NCBI GenBank assembly: GCA_026399875.1 | Contig: JAPLQF010000042.1 | Coordinates: 186,009 to 250,008 of the forward strand | From: Burkholderiales bacterium | GTDB taxonomy: Bacteria; Pseudomonadota; Gammaproteobacteria; Burkholderiales; Burkholderiaceae_E | Direction: 5' to 3' | Length of the DNA: 64,000 bases | Shown: piece by piece, positions 35,381-44,005 of the stretch | Position numbering within the stretch: the first letter of the stretch is position 1 | Layout: every line of letters starts with the position of its first letter | Translations under genes and position numbers: made by a program | The notes under the pieces: generated by a model | Databases searched by the model: none | What the model was told of the DNA's origin: nothing | What the model saw: only the letters and a program-made list of their open reading frames with translations

Positions 35381-36550
35381 ATGATGAAGCACCCCGCAAG
35401 ACGATCCCTGATCAAGCACACCGCGCTGGCTGCGCTGCTCGCCGCCGCCGCACTCGCCGGCTGCGGCAAGAAGGAAGAGGTAAAACCTGCTGCCTCGCCC
35501 GCACCGGCACCCGCCCCGGTTGCCGCGCCTGCGCCGCCGCCAGAGCCCCTGAAAGTCGGCTTCATTTACGTGGGACCGGTTGGCGACGCCGGCTGGAGCT
35601 ACGCGCACGACCTCGGTCGCAAGTACATCGAAGGCAAGTTCGGCGACAAGATCAAGACCACCTTTGTCGAAAAGGTACCCGAGGGCGCCGATGCCGAACG
35701 CGTGATCCGCGACCTGGTCGCGCAAGGCAACAAGCTGATCTTCGCCACCAGCTTCGGCTACATGGACGCAATGGAGAAGGTCGCCAAGGACCATCCCGAT
35801 GTGAAGTTTGAGCATGCAACCGGCTACAAGACCGCCGCAAATTTCCGCGTATACGAAGCGAGCTTCTATGAGGACGCCTACATTGCCGGGGTGGTTGCCG
35901 GCAAGACGACAAAGACGAACGTCATCGGCTTCGTCGGGTCGTTCCCCATCCCGGAAGTGCTGCGCAACATCAACGCCTTTACGCTTGGCGCGCAGTCGGT
36001 CAACCCGAAGGTCTCCACCAAGGTCGTCTGGGTCAATACCTGGTTCGATCCGCCGAAGGAGAGTGAAGCGGCGCAGTCGCTGATCAATTCGAAGGCCGAC
36101 GTGCTGCTGCAGAACACCGACTCGACCGCGGTGCTGCAGACCGCCGAAAAGAACGGTAAATATGCCTTCGGCTGGGACAGCGACATGAGCGCGTTCGCGC
36201 CAAAAGCGCACCTTGGTTCGTGCGTTGTCAACTGGGGTCCTTACTATGAAAAGTCGGTCCGCGAGACGCTCGACAAGTCGTGGAAGACCGAGGTGACGAA
36301 GTGGGGTACGAAGGAGGGCATCAACGACTTCGTGAAGATTGCCGATTTCGTGTCGGATGACACCAAAGCAGCCGTGGACAAGGTCAAGGCCGGCCTCAAG
36401 GACGGCTCTTTTGCGGTCTTCAAGGGCCCGATCGTCGACAACACCGGCAAAGAGCAGCTTGCCAAGGATGTGGTCGCCGACGGAGCGTGGAAGGGCGGCA
36501 TCAACTTCTACGTAAAGGGCGTCGAAGGCAAGGTTCCCACCGGAAACTGA
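35381..36550 (+). CDS. BMP-family purine nucleoside-binding lipoprotein
   Basis: A 389-residue binding protein with a lipoprotein signal (LAGC, cysteine about residue 27) and a Pro/Ala linker rich in PAPAPAP, which would tether the domain to the inner membrane. The Bmp block KVGFIYVGPVGDAGWSYAHDLGRKYIE and later GWDSDMSAFAPKAHLGSCVVNW are characteristic. In related systems this protein binds purine nucleosides, and here it stands between xdhABC and guaD. CAAGGAGCC precedes the first of two adjacent ATG codons. Confidence 0.9.
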   Translation: MMKHPARRSLIKHTALAALLAAAALAGCGKKEEVKPAASPAPAPAPVAAPAPPPEPLKVGFIYVGPVGDAGWSYAHDLGRKYIEGKFGDKIKTTFVEKVPEGADAERVIRDLVAQGNKLIFATSFGYMDAMEKVAKDHPDVKFEHATGYKTAANFRVYEASFYEDAYIAGVVAGKTTKTNVIGFVGSFPIPEVLRNINAFTLGAQSVNPKVSTKVVWVNTWFDPPKESEAAQSLINSKADVLLQNTDSTAVLQTAEKNGKYAFGWDSDMSAFAPKAHLGSCVVNWGPYYEKSVRETLDKSWKTEVTKWGTKEGINDFVKIADFVSDDTKAAVDKVKAGLKDGSFAVFKGPIVDNTGKEQLAKDVVADGAWKGGINFYVKGVEGKVPTGN

Positions 36551-36561
36551 GCCTTTCACCC

Positions 36562-37560
36562 ATGATTGAAGCGACACACTGGCATCCGGTTGCGCGGATC
36601 GACGATCTGCGTGACCAACCGGTCGCGGTCACGCTGCTCGATCGCGCTCTGGTTCTGTGGCGCGATGCCATGGGCGGCGTTCATGCATGGGCAGACCAAT
36701 GTCCGCATCGCGGCGCGAGTCTGTCTCGCGGCCGCGTGATGCTCATGCCGGGGACGCCGGGAGGCGCCCGGCTCGAGTGCCCCTATCACGGCTGGCGCTT
36801 CGGTGCCGATGGGCTTTGCACCGAGATTCCGGCGTTGCCCGGATTCGTGCCGCCCGAAGGGCACCGCGCCCGGACTCACGAGGCGATCGAGCGTTATGGA
36901 CTGCTTTGGGTGCGTCTGGAGCTGGGTTCGATCGAGCCGCCAGATTTCGCCGCCGAGTCGGACTCACGTCTGCGAAAGGTGACCTGCGGGCCCTACGAGG
37001 TCGGCACCAGCGCGCCACGAGTGGTCGAGAACTTCCTCGACATGGCGCACTTCGGCTTCGTCCATGGCGGCAGCCTTGGTGACCGGAACCATCCCGAGAT
37101 TCCCGACTACCGCGTCGACGACACCGCCACCGGCCTGCTCGCGACCGGCTGCCTGGCATGGCAGCCAGTCTCGAGCATCCATGCCACCGGCGGCGCGATG
37201 GTCGAATACACCTACGAGGTCAGCGGCCCTTACACCTGCGTGCTGACCAAGGCACCCGAAGCCTCCAAGGTCTCGATCGAAGGCTTTCGCGAATCGATCG
37301 CCCTGTTCGTTCTGCCATCGACCGACGAGACTTGCCGGGTCTGGATCAGGATGGCCATGACCGACTTCGAGTCGCCGGATGAAGCCATGCGCGCTTTCCA
37401 GGACGCGATCTTTTCCCAGGATCAGCCAATCCTCGAATCGCAACGCCCGAAGCGATTGCCGCTCGATACACGGGCGGAATTGCACTGCGCAGCTGATAAG
37501 GCGTCGGCTGCCTATCGGCGCTATCTCAGGCGGATCGGGGTAAGCCATGGCACCTGCTGA
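36562..37560 (+). CDS. Rieske non-haem iron oxygenase, substrate unknown
   Basis: A 332-residue oxygenase alpha subunit from the ATG at 36562. The Rieske [2Fe-2S] ligands are Cys47 and His49 (CPHRGA) and Cys73 and His76 (CPYHGW). The mononuclear iron motif D160-x2-H163-x4-H168 lies in ENFLDMAHFGFVH. Size and opening resemble the monooxygenase/N- or O-demethylase branch (VanA, NdmA, NdmB). It stands 11 bases after the binding lipoprotein and 6 before guaD, so it should act on a purine or on a compound that enters with purines. Methylxanthine demethylases are Rieske enzymes of this size, but no reductase gene is near. The substrate is inference. Confidence 0.85.
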   Translation: MIEATHWHPVARIDDLRDQPVAVTLLDRALVLWRDAMGGVHAWADQCPHRGASLSRGRVMLMPGTPGGARLECPYHGWRFGADGLCTEIPALPGFVPPEGHRARTHEAIERYGLLWVRLELGSIEPPDFAAESDSRLRKVTCGPYEVGTSAPRVVENFLDMAHFGFVHGGSLGDRNHPEIPDYRVDDTATGLLATGCLAWQPVSSIHATGGAMVEYTYEVSGPYTCVLTKAPEASKVSIEGFRESIALFVLPSTDETCRVWIRMAMTDFESPDEAMRAFQDAIFSQDQPILESQRPKRLPLDTRAELHCAADKASAAYRRYLRRIGVSHGTC

Positions 37561-37566
37561 GGCCTG

Positions 37567-38880
37567 ATGGCGCTGATCGCGATCCGCGCCGACTTCCTGC
37601 ACTGCCTGAGCGATCCGGGAATCGACGGCTCGAACGCAGCAGCCATCGAGCATGTCCGTGACGGCATGCTGCTGATCCGCGATGGCCGCATCGAGCGGCT
37701 CGGCCCGGCCGTGACGCTCTTGCCTCTGCTCGGGCCGGATGTCGCGGTGCATGACCGTCGCGGCTCGCTGGTGGTACCCGGTTTCGTCGACACCCATGTC
37801 CACTTCCCTCAGGTCGATGTGATTGCGAGCCATGGCAGCCAGTTGCTCGACTGGCTTGAGCGCTTTACCTTTCCGGAGGAGCGCCGATTCGCCGAGACAA
37901 GCCACGCGCAGCAGACGGCCGAGTTTTTTCTCGACCGTCTGCTTGAGAACGGCACCACCACTGCCAGTGTGTTCTGCACCGTGCACCCAGGCTCGGTCGA
38001 CGCCTTCTTTTGTGCAGCCGAAGCACGCGGACTGCTGATGGTCGCCGGCAAATGCCTGATGGACCGCCATGCGCCAGAGGGTCTGTGCGACACCGCCGAT
38101 GGCGGCATCGCCGACAGCCGCACGCTGATCGAGCGCTGGCACGGCCGTGCCCGCAACCGCTATTCGATCACCGTGCGCTTCGCGGTCACCTCCACCCCCG
38201 AGCAGCTCGCGCTCGCGGGCCAGCTCGCCGCCGACTATCCGACGGTGCACCTGCAAAGCCATGTTGCCGAGAACCGCGACGAGGTCGCCTGGGTCGGCAG
38301 ACTTTTTCCGCAGCGGCGAAGCTACCTCGATGTCTACGACCATTACGGCCTGCTGCGCGAGCGTGCGGTCTATGCGCACTGCATCTGGCTCGACGACGCC
38401 GACCGGGCGCGTCTGAGCGCGACCGGCACAGCTGTCTCGTTTTGTCCGACCTCCAACCTCTTTATCGGCAGCGGCCTGTACGACCTGCGTCAGGGACTCG
38501 CGGCTGGCAACCGTATCGGCGTGGGCACCGACGTTGGCGGCGGAACCGGCTATTCGATGCTGCGAACCCTGGGCGAGGCCTACAAGGTTCAGCAGCTCCT
38601 CGGGGGCAGCCTGCACCCGGCCTTTTCGCTCTACCTTGCAACGCTCGGCGGTGCCCGCTCGCTCTGCCTCGATGACCGCATCGGCAACTTCCTGCCAGGC
38701 CGGGACGCCGACTTCGCGGTGCTCGACCCGGGTGCGACGCCCCTGCTCGCGCGACGCACCGCTCTGCGCGACGATCCGCTCGACACCTTCTTTGCACTCA
38801 CCACACTCGCCGACGACCGGGTTGTGAGAGAAACCTGGGCCCGCGGCGTGCCGGTACACCGGCGCCTGCAAACCTCCTGA
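37567..38880 (+). CDS. guaD: Guanine deaminase
   Basis: Zinc amidohydrolase of 437 residues that turns guanine into xanthine. Blocks in order are VVPGFVDTHVHFPQVDVIASHG, LLDWLERFTFPEERRF, LQSHVAENRDEVAWV, VYAHCIWLDDADRARL and GTDVGGGTGYSMLRT, which together are diagnostic for GuaD and include all metal ligands. Its product is the substrate of the XdhAB enzyme encoded upstream on the same strand. It is probably the last gene of the island transcript that starts at xdhA. Confidence 0.93.
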   Translation: MALIAIRADFLHCLSDPGIDGSNAAAIEHVRDGMLLIRDGRIERLGPAVTLLPLLGPDVAVHDRRGSLVVPGFVDTHVHFPQVDVIASHGSQLLDWLERFTFPEERRFAETSHAQQTAEFFLDRLLENGTTTASVFCTVHPGSVDAFFCAAEARGLLMVAGKCLMDRHAPEGLCDTADGGIADSRTLIERWHGRARNRYSITVRFAVTSTPEQLALAGQLAADYPTVHLQSHVAENRDEVAWVGRLFPQRRSYLDVYDHYGLLRERAVYAHCIWLDDADRARLSATGTAVSFCPTSNLFIGSGLYDLRQGLAAGNRIGVGTDVGGGTGYSMLRTLGEAYKVQQLLGGSLHPAFSLYLATLGGARSLCLDDRIGNFLPGRDADFAVLDPGATPLLARRTALRDDPLDTFFALTTLADDRVVRETWARGVPVHRRLQTS

Positions 38881-39106
38881 TCCGGCCGGCTTGCAAAGAC
38901 GAAGGTTTCCGACGCCTTGTCATACAAACTCATGACAGGCAAGTGTCGGTTTTCTTTACAGTCAAGGTTGATCGGTGCGTGATTTATTTCCTTGCTTCAA
39001 GCCTGGAGCCGATCTGCGACCGGTGGCATGCATTTCGCTTTGAGATCCCTCCGGAGGGTGCGCTGGGTGCCTTCCTCACAATAATCGAGAACCTGGGAGG
39101 CAGTCC

Positions 39107-40045
39107 ATGAAGCGGATAGCAGCGATGTTTGGTGTGGTGCTGGGACTAATTGCCGGCGCTGCGCAGGCCGTGCCAAGCAATATGTTCGTGTTCGGCGACA
39201 GCTTGATGGATACCGGCAATCTGTACATCGCCACGAGTAGCGGTGGTACACCAACACCGACCTCACCGCCCTATTTCAACGGACGTTTCTCGAACGGCCC
39301 GGTGTTTGCCGAACTCATTGCTGGTACCTATGGCATCACCCTGACCCCCAGCCTCCTGGGCGGAAACAACTTTTCATGGGCCGGCGCCCAAACCGGCCCT
39401 GGCGTGAGCAGCGGCTTCATTCCTAACGTGCAAACGCAGATCGGCAGCTTCATCAGCAGCCGACCAGGAGGCGCCGCTGACCCCAACGCGGTGTACTGGA
39501 TCGAAGGCGGGGGCAACGATGTCCTGCCGGCATCGCAGTCCGCCAACCTTCCTGCGGCGATCGGAGGCATCGTCAGCAACATCGCCACCGAGATTGTTAC
39601 CCTGGCCAACAGCGGGGCGAAAAACTTCGTGATCGTGAATGTGCCTGACGTCGGAGCGACGCCTCGTGTCCAGGCGATGGGACCCGCTGCAGCAGCAGGT
39701 GCGACCGGCATCACCATGGCAATCAATCAGGGCCTGCTGCAGGTGCTGGCAATGATCAGCGGCAGCGACCCATCGTTGAAGCTGCAACTGCTGGATCTCT
39801 ACGGCATCGGCAGTATGGTCGCCGCCAATCCGCTCGCGTATGGCTTTACCAACACCAAAGATGCCTGTCTGACCGAAACCAGTCTCTGCAAAAACCCGGA
39901 TCAATATCTCTACTGGGATTCATTCCATCCGACTGCCGCGGTGGGGCGACTGGTTGCTGCGGTCTATATTCCCGAACCGTCCACCTTGCTCCTGCTGCTG
40001 CTGCCGATTGCCGCCATTGGATATTCAACCCGCAGATCGAGCTGA
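39107..40045 (+). CDS. PEP-CTERM GDSL/SGNH hydrolase
   Basis: Exported esterase or lipase of 312 residues with a signal peptide ending AAQAVP. FGDSLMDTGN has the nucleophile serine, GGGNDVLP the oxyanion asparagine block and DSFHPTAAVG the catalytic Asp and His. The tail is a PEP-CTERM sorting signal: IPEPSTLL, a hydrophobic stretch and a basic end (TRRSS). An exosortase encoded elsewhere would cleave it. It should act outside the inner membrane on an ester. AACCTGGGAGG lies before the ATG. An inverted repeat TGTCAT-N8-ATGACA (38918-38937) lies upstream. Confidence 0.88.
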   Translation: MKRIAAMFGVVLGLIAGAAQAVPSNMFVFGDSLMDTGNLYIATSSGGTPTPTSPPYFNGRFSNGPVFAELIAGTYGITLTPSLLGGNNFSWAGAQTGPGVSSGFIPNVQTQIGSFISSRPGGAADPNAVYWIEGGGNDVLPASQSANLPAAIGGIVSNIATEIVTLANSGAKNFVIVNVPDVGATPRVQAMGPAAAAGATGITMAINQGLLQVLAMISGSDPSLKLQLLDLYGIGSMVAANPLAYGFTNTKDACLTETSLCKNPDQYLYWDSFHPTAAVGRLVAAVYIPEPSTLLLLLLPIAAIGYSTRRSS

Positions 40046-40067
40046 GTCGCTGCTGTCGCATCGTCAG

Positions 40068-40097
40068 AAAGCCCCGGTCCTCCGGGGCTTTTTGTTT
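40068..40097 (+). terminator. Rho-independent terminator of the GDSL gene
   Basis: AAAGCCCCGG / CCGGGGCTTT forms a 10-bp stem with a 4-base loop, followed by a T-rich stretch (TTGTTT). It lies 23 bases after the stop and also suits the converging SRPBCC gene. Confidence 0.88.
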
Positions 40098-40133
40098 GAC
40101 GACGCCTCGCCAGTCAGACGCGCGAGCGTTTGC

Positions 40134-40625
40134 TCAGCGCATCGGCGTCGACTTCACATAGTCAAGCAGCTGCTCCAGCACCCTGCCCCATCCTTGGCTA
40201 AATCCCATCTGCTCGTGTGACTGAGCGTCTTCCCGGGTGCTGTGAATGGCCCGGGCAGTGTAGGTGCAGCCGCTACTGCCGTGAGGCTCGAAACTCAGCA
40301 CAGCGGTAAAGAACCATGGCGCCGAGCCCGGCGCGTGCGGCCGATAGCCAGGACCGAGCGCCGAGGTCCATACCAACCTGCGGTTCGGCTCGATCTCGAG
40401 ATAGCAGCCTGGCTGCGTCGGCAGCTTGTTGCCGTCGGGGTCGACCATTTGAGCGAGAAACCTTCCTCCCGGCCTCAGATCGATCTCGCACTCGATGGTT
40501 CGATAGGGCTTCGGGCAGAACCATGGCATCAGATGCTCAGGCGTGGTCCATGCCTTGAAGAGCAGTTCGGGCGGCACGTCAACCACACGCTCCAGCACCA
40601 GGTCTCTTTCATCTTGCGTCGTCAT
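40134..40625 (-). CDS. SRPBCC (AHSA1-like) protein
   Basis: A 163-residue cytosolic protein of the START-like fold, starting at the ATG at 40625 behind AAAGGAGTAC. DLVLERVVDVPPELLFKAWTTPEHLMPWFCPKP and LRPGGRFLAQMVDPDG are the AHSA1/polyketide-cyclase-like blocks. The C-terminal GFSQGWGRVLEQLLDYV fits as well. Such proteins bind hydrophobic ligands; the ligand and role here are unknown. Confidence 0.88.
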   Translation of the reverse strand: MTTQDERDLVLERVVDVPPELLFKAWTTPEHLMPWFCPKPYRTIECEIDLRPGGRFLAQMVDPDGNKLPTQPGCYLEIEPNRRLVWTSALGPGYRPHAPGSAPWFFTAVLSFEPHGSSGCTYTARAIHSTREDAQSHEQMGFSQGWGRVLEQLLDYVKSTPMR

Positions 40626-40735
40626 CGTCGTACTCCTTTCAGACAGGTACAGATTGTGCCGACAAGTTGAGGCTGCAGCGCATTGCCCTTCAATGAGGAA
40701 ACGGGAATGAACCATCAGGCCGGGACAGAGTCGCA

Positions 40736-42046
40736 ATGAGCTCGAGATTCCGGCGTGAGGCGCCCTGTGCACGCGGCCGATGCGGCGCAGCACTGGTCGG
40801 GCTGCTGGCGATGGCAGTGACACTTGCTGGCTGTGGTGGCGACAGTGGTGACAGCAGCGGCAGCAGCGGTGGCGGATCCGCGTCGATCAGCGTGGCGCCG
40901 ATGACGCTGCCAGGACCCTATCCAATTGCCTGCAGCAACGTCGCACAGGATTTCAGCGGCGCAGCGCAAAGCACAGAGCAGGCACAAGCCTACTGGGAAG
41001 GCAGGCCGGCCCCAGACGGGACCTCGCGCTACATGACCGATCTCCTGACCGACCCAGGCAATACCCTTTCGGTGACTGTCAATGCGCCGAATGACGCCGC
41101 ACTTTTCGGCTCATTTGCCGGCAAACCAACCCAGTTTGTCGTGCTCGCCTGTTATCCCACCACGGCAGACAATTCGCGGCCGGATTTCGCCTTGCCCACC
41201 GGCAAGGTCGTGCCGCGCATGCAGACCGGTGCGCAACCGCCGCTGTTCGCAGACGCGTCAGCCCGCTACCCGGTGCTTGCCTTCTCGCACGGACTGGCCG
41301 GCAGTCCACTCTCGGGCGATCACTTCGTCATCTTGTCGTGGCTGGCAAGCTTCGGCTATGTTGTGGTCGCGCCCTTTCATGGCGACCCGCGATTTACCAA
41401 GCTGCAGATTGCCGACTTCGGCGATGCGCTCATCGTTCTCTCTCATCTGAGCGATGCGGTGGCGATGCAGGCACTGCGCCCGCTGTCGGTCTCGGCGTCA
41501 CTGGACCTTGTGCTGGCGCACCCGCAATGGCGTGATCATCTCGATATCGCGCAGATCGGTGGCTTCGGTGCAAGCATCGGTGGCGAAACCATGATGCTGA
41601 TGGGCGGCGCAGCGCTGACGACCACAACCGGTCTGGCCTCATCGACGGTCGGCGTCGATCCGCGCATCAAGGCCGCGGTGGGCTACATTCCCTACTTCGG
41701 GCAAGCGCTGCTGCCGGCCTTCGGTCGCGACCAGCACGGCCTCGACAGCGTGAAGCTGCCCTATCTGGCCATCAGCGGAACATCGGACAAGATTGCGCCA
41801 GTGCTCTTAACCCAGCAAGGCATGGCGCGGCTGCAGGGCACGCGGCAGCTGGTGACACTGGTCGGTGGCGAACATGAGCTCGGTGCATCCTCATCCAACG
41901 ACGTCCTGACCTGGTCAGTCACATTCCTTGATGCCCTGGTTCGCGGCGCTCCGAGCGCGCGCGCGACATTGACCACGATGACGAATGTGACGGGAGGCGG
42001 CGATGACAGGCTGCTCATCCCGCTAAACGGACCGCTTGCGCCTTGA
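40736..42046 (+). CDS. Lipoprotein alpha/beta hydrolase
   Basis: A 436-residue serine hydrolase with a lipoprotein signal (LAGC, Cys about 33) and a Gly/Ser linker (GGDSGDSSGSSGGGS). FSHGLAGSPLSGDH is the oxyanion block, GGFGASIGGET the nucleophile elbow (Gly-x-Ser-x-Gly), SGTSDKIAPV the region of the acid and GGEHELGA the histidine. The layout resembles platelet-activating-factor acetylhydrolase-like and dienelactone hydrolase-like enzymes. It should be tethered to a membrane and face the periplasm. The substrate is unknown. Confidence 0.8.
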   Translation: MSSRFRREAPCARGRCGAALVGLLAMAVTLAGCGGDSGDSSGSSGGGSASISVAPMTLPGPYPIACSNVAQDFSGAAQSTEQAQAYWEGRPAPDGTSRYMTDLLTDPGNTLSVTVNAPNDAALFGSFAGKPTQFVVLACYPTTADNSRPDFALPTGKVVPRMQTGAQPPLFADASARYPVLAFSHGLAGSPLSGDHFVILSWLASFGYVVVAPFHGDPRFTKLQIADFGDALIVLSHLSDAVAMQALRPLSVSASLDLVLAHPQWRDHLDIAQIGGFGASIGGETMMLMGGAALTTTTGLASSTVGVDPRIKAAVGYIPYFGQALLPAFGRDQHGLDSVKLPYLAISGTSDKIAPVLLTQQGMARLQGTRQLVTLVGGEHELGASSSNDVLTWSVTFLDALVRGAPSARATLTTMTNVTGGGDDRLLIPLNGPLAP

Positions 42047-42119
42047 GATGGTGGTGGCGCCTGAGCCCTCAGACTCAGCGCCCAGGGACGGTCGCCGCAC
42101 CACCGAAACCGTCAGCAGA

Positions 42120-43697
42120 TCAGCGGGTAGTCAGAGCCGGTGCCCTTCGGTGCCGAGTCGCTGTCTCGTAGCTGTAGGCATAGGCCAGCAGATCGGCCTC
42201 GCTCCAGAGCTTGCCCACAAACAGCAGGCCGAACGGCGCACCTGAGGCGTAATAGCCAGCGGGCATCGCAACCGCAGGCATGCCGGCGATATTGATTTCG
42301 CTGACAGTGGTTTCCTTGATGGTGAGACCTGACCCGGCCGGGGGCAACTCCTCGCGCATCTGCGGAAACACCAGACCATCGAGCCTTTCACGCATAAAAA
42401 CCTCATCGACAATCTCAAGGTAGCGTGCCTTGAGCGCGATGAATTCGGACAGGTCGGGCGGAACCGTGGGCGACTTCAGACAGGCCGCGAAATCGGGCAG
42501 CTTGTGCATGAAACTGAGCAGACCTTTGGGGCCGAAGGCCGACTCGCGGGCAGTGGCCCTGGCAAACGCGGCAAAGCTCTTCAATGCCGCGTTCGGGCCG
42601 AGGCGTTCGAGGTACTTCTGAAGATCGTAGGGCATCGACTCGAGGCCGCGTGCATCGAAATCAGCCGCGTGAACCGTCTGCTTTCTCAAGGCTGCGAAGC
42701 CCGACACTGCAAACGGATCGTCGACCAGGATCGCACCCTGCGCAGTCAACTCCTGCACGGCACGCTGGTAGAGCTGCTGCGTCTCGTGCGACAGGGCCTG
42801 GTCTCGCCAGCCCGGGCCATAGAGCCCCAGACGCACGCCCTTCAGTGCCTCGGCGTGAAGCTTTGAGGTGTAGCCAAGCGGTGGCTTCTTGCCGACCCCT
42901 GCCAGCGTCTTCGGATCTTCAGAGGTATAGCCGGCCAGCACGTCCAGGCAAAGCGCAGCATCGCGAACGCAGCGCGCGATCGGCCCCACCACATCGCGAT
43001 TGCCGGACAAAGGCACCACACCGGCATTGGGCACCAGTCCGATGGTCGGCTTGATGCCAACCAGATCCTGAGCCGATGCCGGGTTCTGGATCGAGCCGCC
43101 GGTTTCTTCTGCCAGTCCGAGCACCGCCATACCGGCGGCGACGGCTGCCGCTGTCCCGGTGCTGCTGCCACCCGGCACGCGGGAGGGCATCGCGACATTC
43201 AGTGTCGGCCCGGCCCAGCTGTTATCGGCGTGGGTCCCCGAGCTGCTCAGCACCGGCACATTGGTCTTGCCCAGCAGGATCGCGCCTGCCGCGCGCATGC
43301 GTGCGACCACCGGCGCGTCGGACTCAGGCATGAGGTCGACGCCGCCAGCCTTGCTGCAGAGCAGCGACCAACCCGCCGTTGTCGGAAAGCCGACCATGTC
43401 CATCGGGTCCTTGATCACGACAGGAACACCGGCAAGCGGCCCGAGCGCCTCGCCGGACTGGCGACGCTGGTCGATCGCCCGCGCATCGGCCAGGGCCGCG
43501 TCGTTCAGAAAAATGAGTGCGTTGTAGTGGCGGTTGAAGGTGTCGATCTGGCGCAAGCACGCCAGGGTAAGGCTTTCTGAAGTGAAGGCACCTGAGCTGA
43601 AACCTTCCTGCACGCCCTCCACTGTCAATCTGCTCAGGTCGATGGCAGGCGCATCGGGCCAGGATTGCGTCCCGACGGTCGAATCAGTCTTGTTCAT
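42120..43697 (-). CDS. Amidase (amidase signature family)
   Basis: A 525-residue enzyme of the amidase signature family with no clear signal peptide. The catalytic triad is visible: Lys96 in GVPVVIKDPMD, the cis-serine in PGGSSTGTAAAVAAG (about 178-179) and the nucleophile Ser202 in EETGGSIQNPAS. It hydrolyses a carboxamide to acid and ammonia; the substrate cannot be told. A poor sigma-54-like match lies 46-70 bases upstream. It stands alone, converging with the lipoprotein hydrolase. Confidence 0.88.
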   Translation of the reverse strand: MNKTDSTVGTQSWPDAPAIDLSRLTVEGVQEGFSSGAFTSESLTLACLRQIDTFNRHYNALIFLNDAALADARAIDQRRQSGEALGPLAGVPVVIKDPMDMVGFPTTAGWSLLCSKAGGVDLMPESDAPVVARMRAAGAILLGKTNVPVLSSSGTHADNSWAGPTLNVAMPSRVPGGSSTGTAAAVAAGMAVLGLAEETGGSIQNPASAQDLVGIKPTIGLVPNAGVVPLSGNRDVVGPIARCVRDAALCLDVLAGYTSEDPKTLAGVGKKPPLGYTSKLHAEALKGVRLGLYGPGWRDQALSHETQQLYQRAVQELTAQGAILVDDPFAVSGFAALRKQTVHAADFDARGLESMPYDLQKYLERLGPNAALKSFAAFARATARESAFGPKGLLSFMHKLPDFAACLKSPTVPPDLSEFIALKARYLEIVDEVFMRERLDGLVFPQMREELPPAGSGLTIKETTVSEINIAGMPAVAMPAGYYASGAPFGLLFVGKLWSEADLLAYAYSYETATRHRRAPALTTR

Positions 43698-43923
43698 GAG
43701 GGGCTTTCAGGCGGGGGAACTGTGTTCTGGCCAGTGTATCTGCCAGCAGACCAGCAAGGAAACGCCCAAGGCGATAACCCGCCGTAGCGACACGGCTTAC
43801 CGAACACTAGCCGAGCATCAAGGTGCTCGGAATACGTGCAACACAGGCAAGCCGGAAAGCCATCTCGACGTGTCGCACGACGCTGGAAAGCGAGTCGATG
43901 AGGTGATGAACCCGGCCCAGAGT

Positions 43924-43965
43924 GAATAACGACAGCGCGGGTCCGAATAACTGCAGCGCGAGTTG
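43924..43965. repeat. 21-bp imperfect tandem duplication
   Basis: Two adjacent 21-base units both contain GAATAAC and CAGCGCG at the same offsets and agree at about 16 of 21 positions. No function is apparent. Confidence 0.55.
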
Positions 43966-43966
43966 A

Positions 43967-43997
43967 GTCCTCGCCGACGCTGCGGGTCGGCGAGGAC
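43967..43997 (-). terminator. Hairpin after the DUF2950 gene
   Basis: GTCCTCGCCGAC / GTCGGCGAGGAC is a perfect 12-bp stem with a 7-base loop, eight bases after the stop of the DUF3300-DUF2950 pair. There is no T-run after it on the minus strand. Confidence 0.6.
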
Positions 43998-44005
43998 AGC
44001 AGGCT

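Larger units (their letters stand above)
43698..44005. other. Gene-free gap between amidase and DUF2950 gene
   Basis: No coding region is supported in these 308 bases. The gap holds a 21-bp imperfect tandem duplication (43924-43965) and a perfect hairpin next to the DUF2950 stop (43967-43997). I see nothing else. Confidence 0.6.

Noticed and set aside
39047..39058. CCCTCCGGAGGG palindrome before the GDSL gene
   Set aside because: A self-complementary GC-rich dodecamer with no loop; no regulator or terminator role can be argued from it.
43753..43768. Sigma-54-like element before the amidase gene (TGGGCGTTTCCTTGCT, minus strand)
   Set aside because: Spacing is right but only 8 of 12 consensus positions fit and the -24 part beyond TGG is wrong; too weak to list as a feature.
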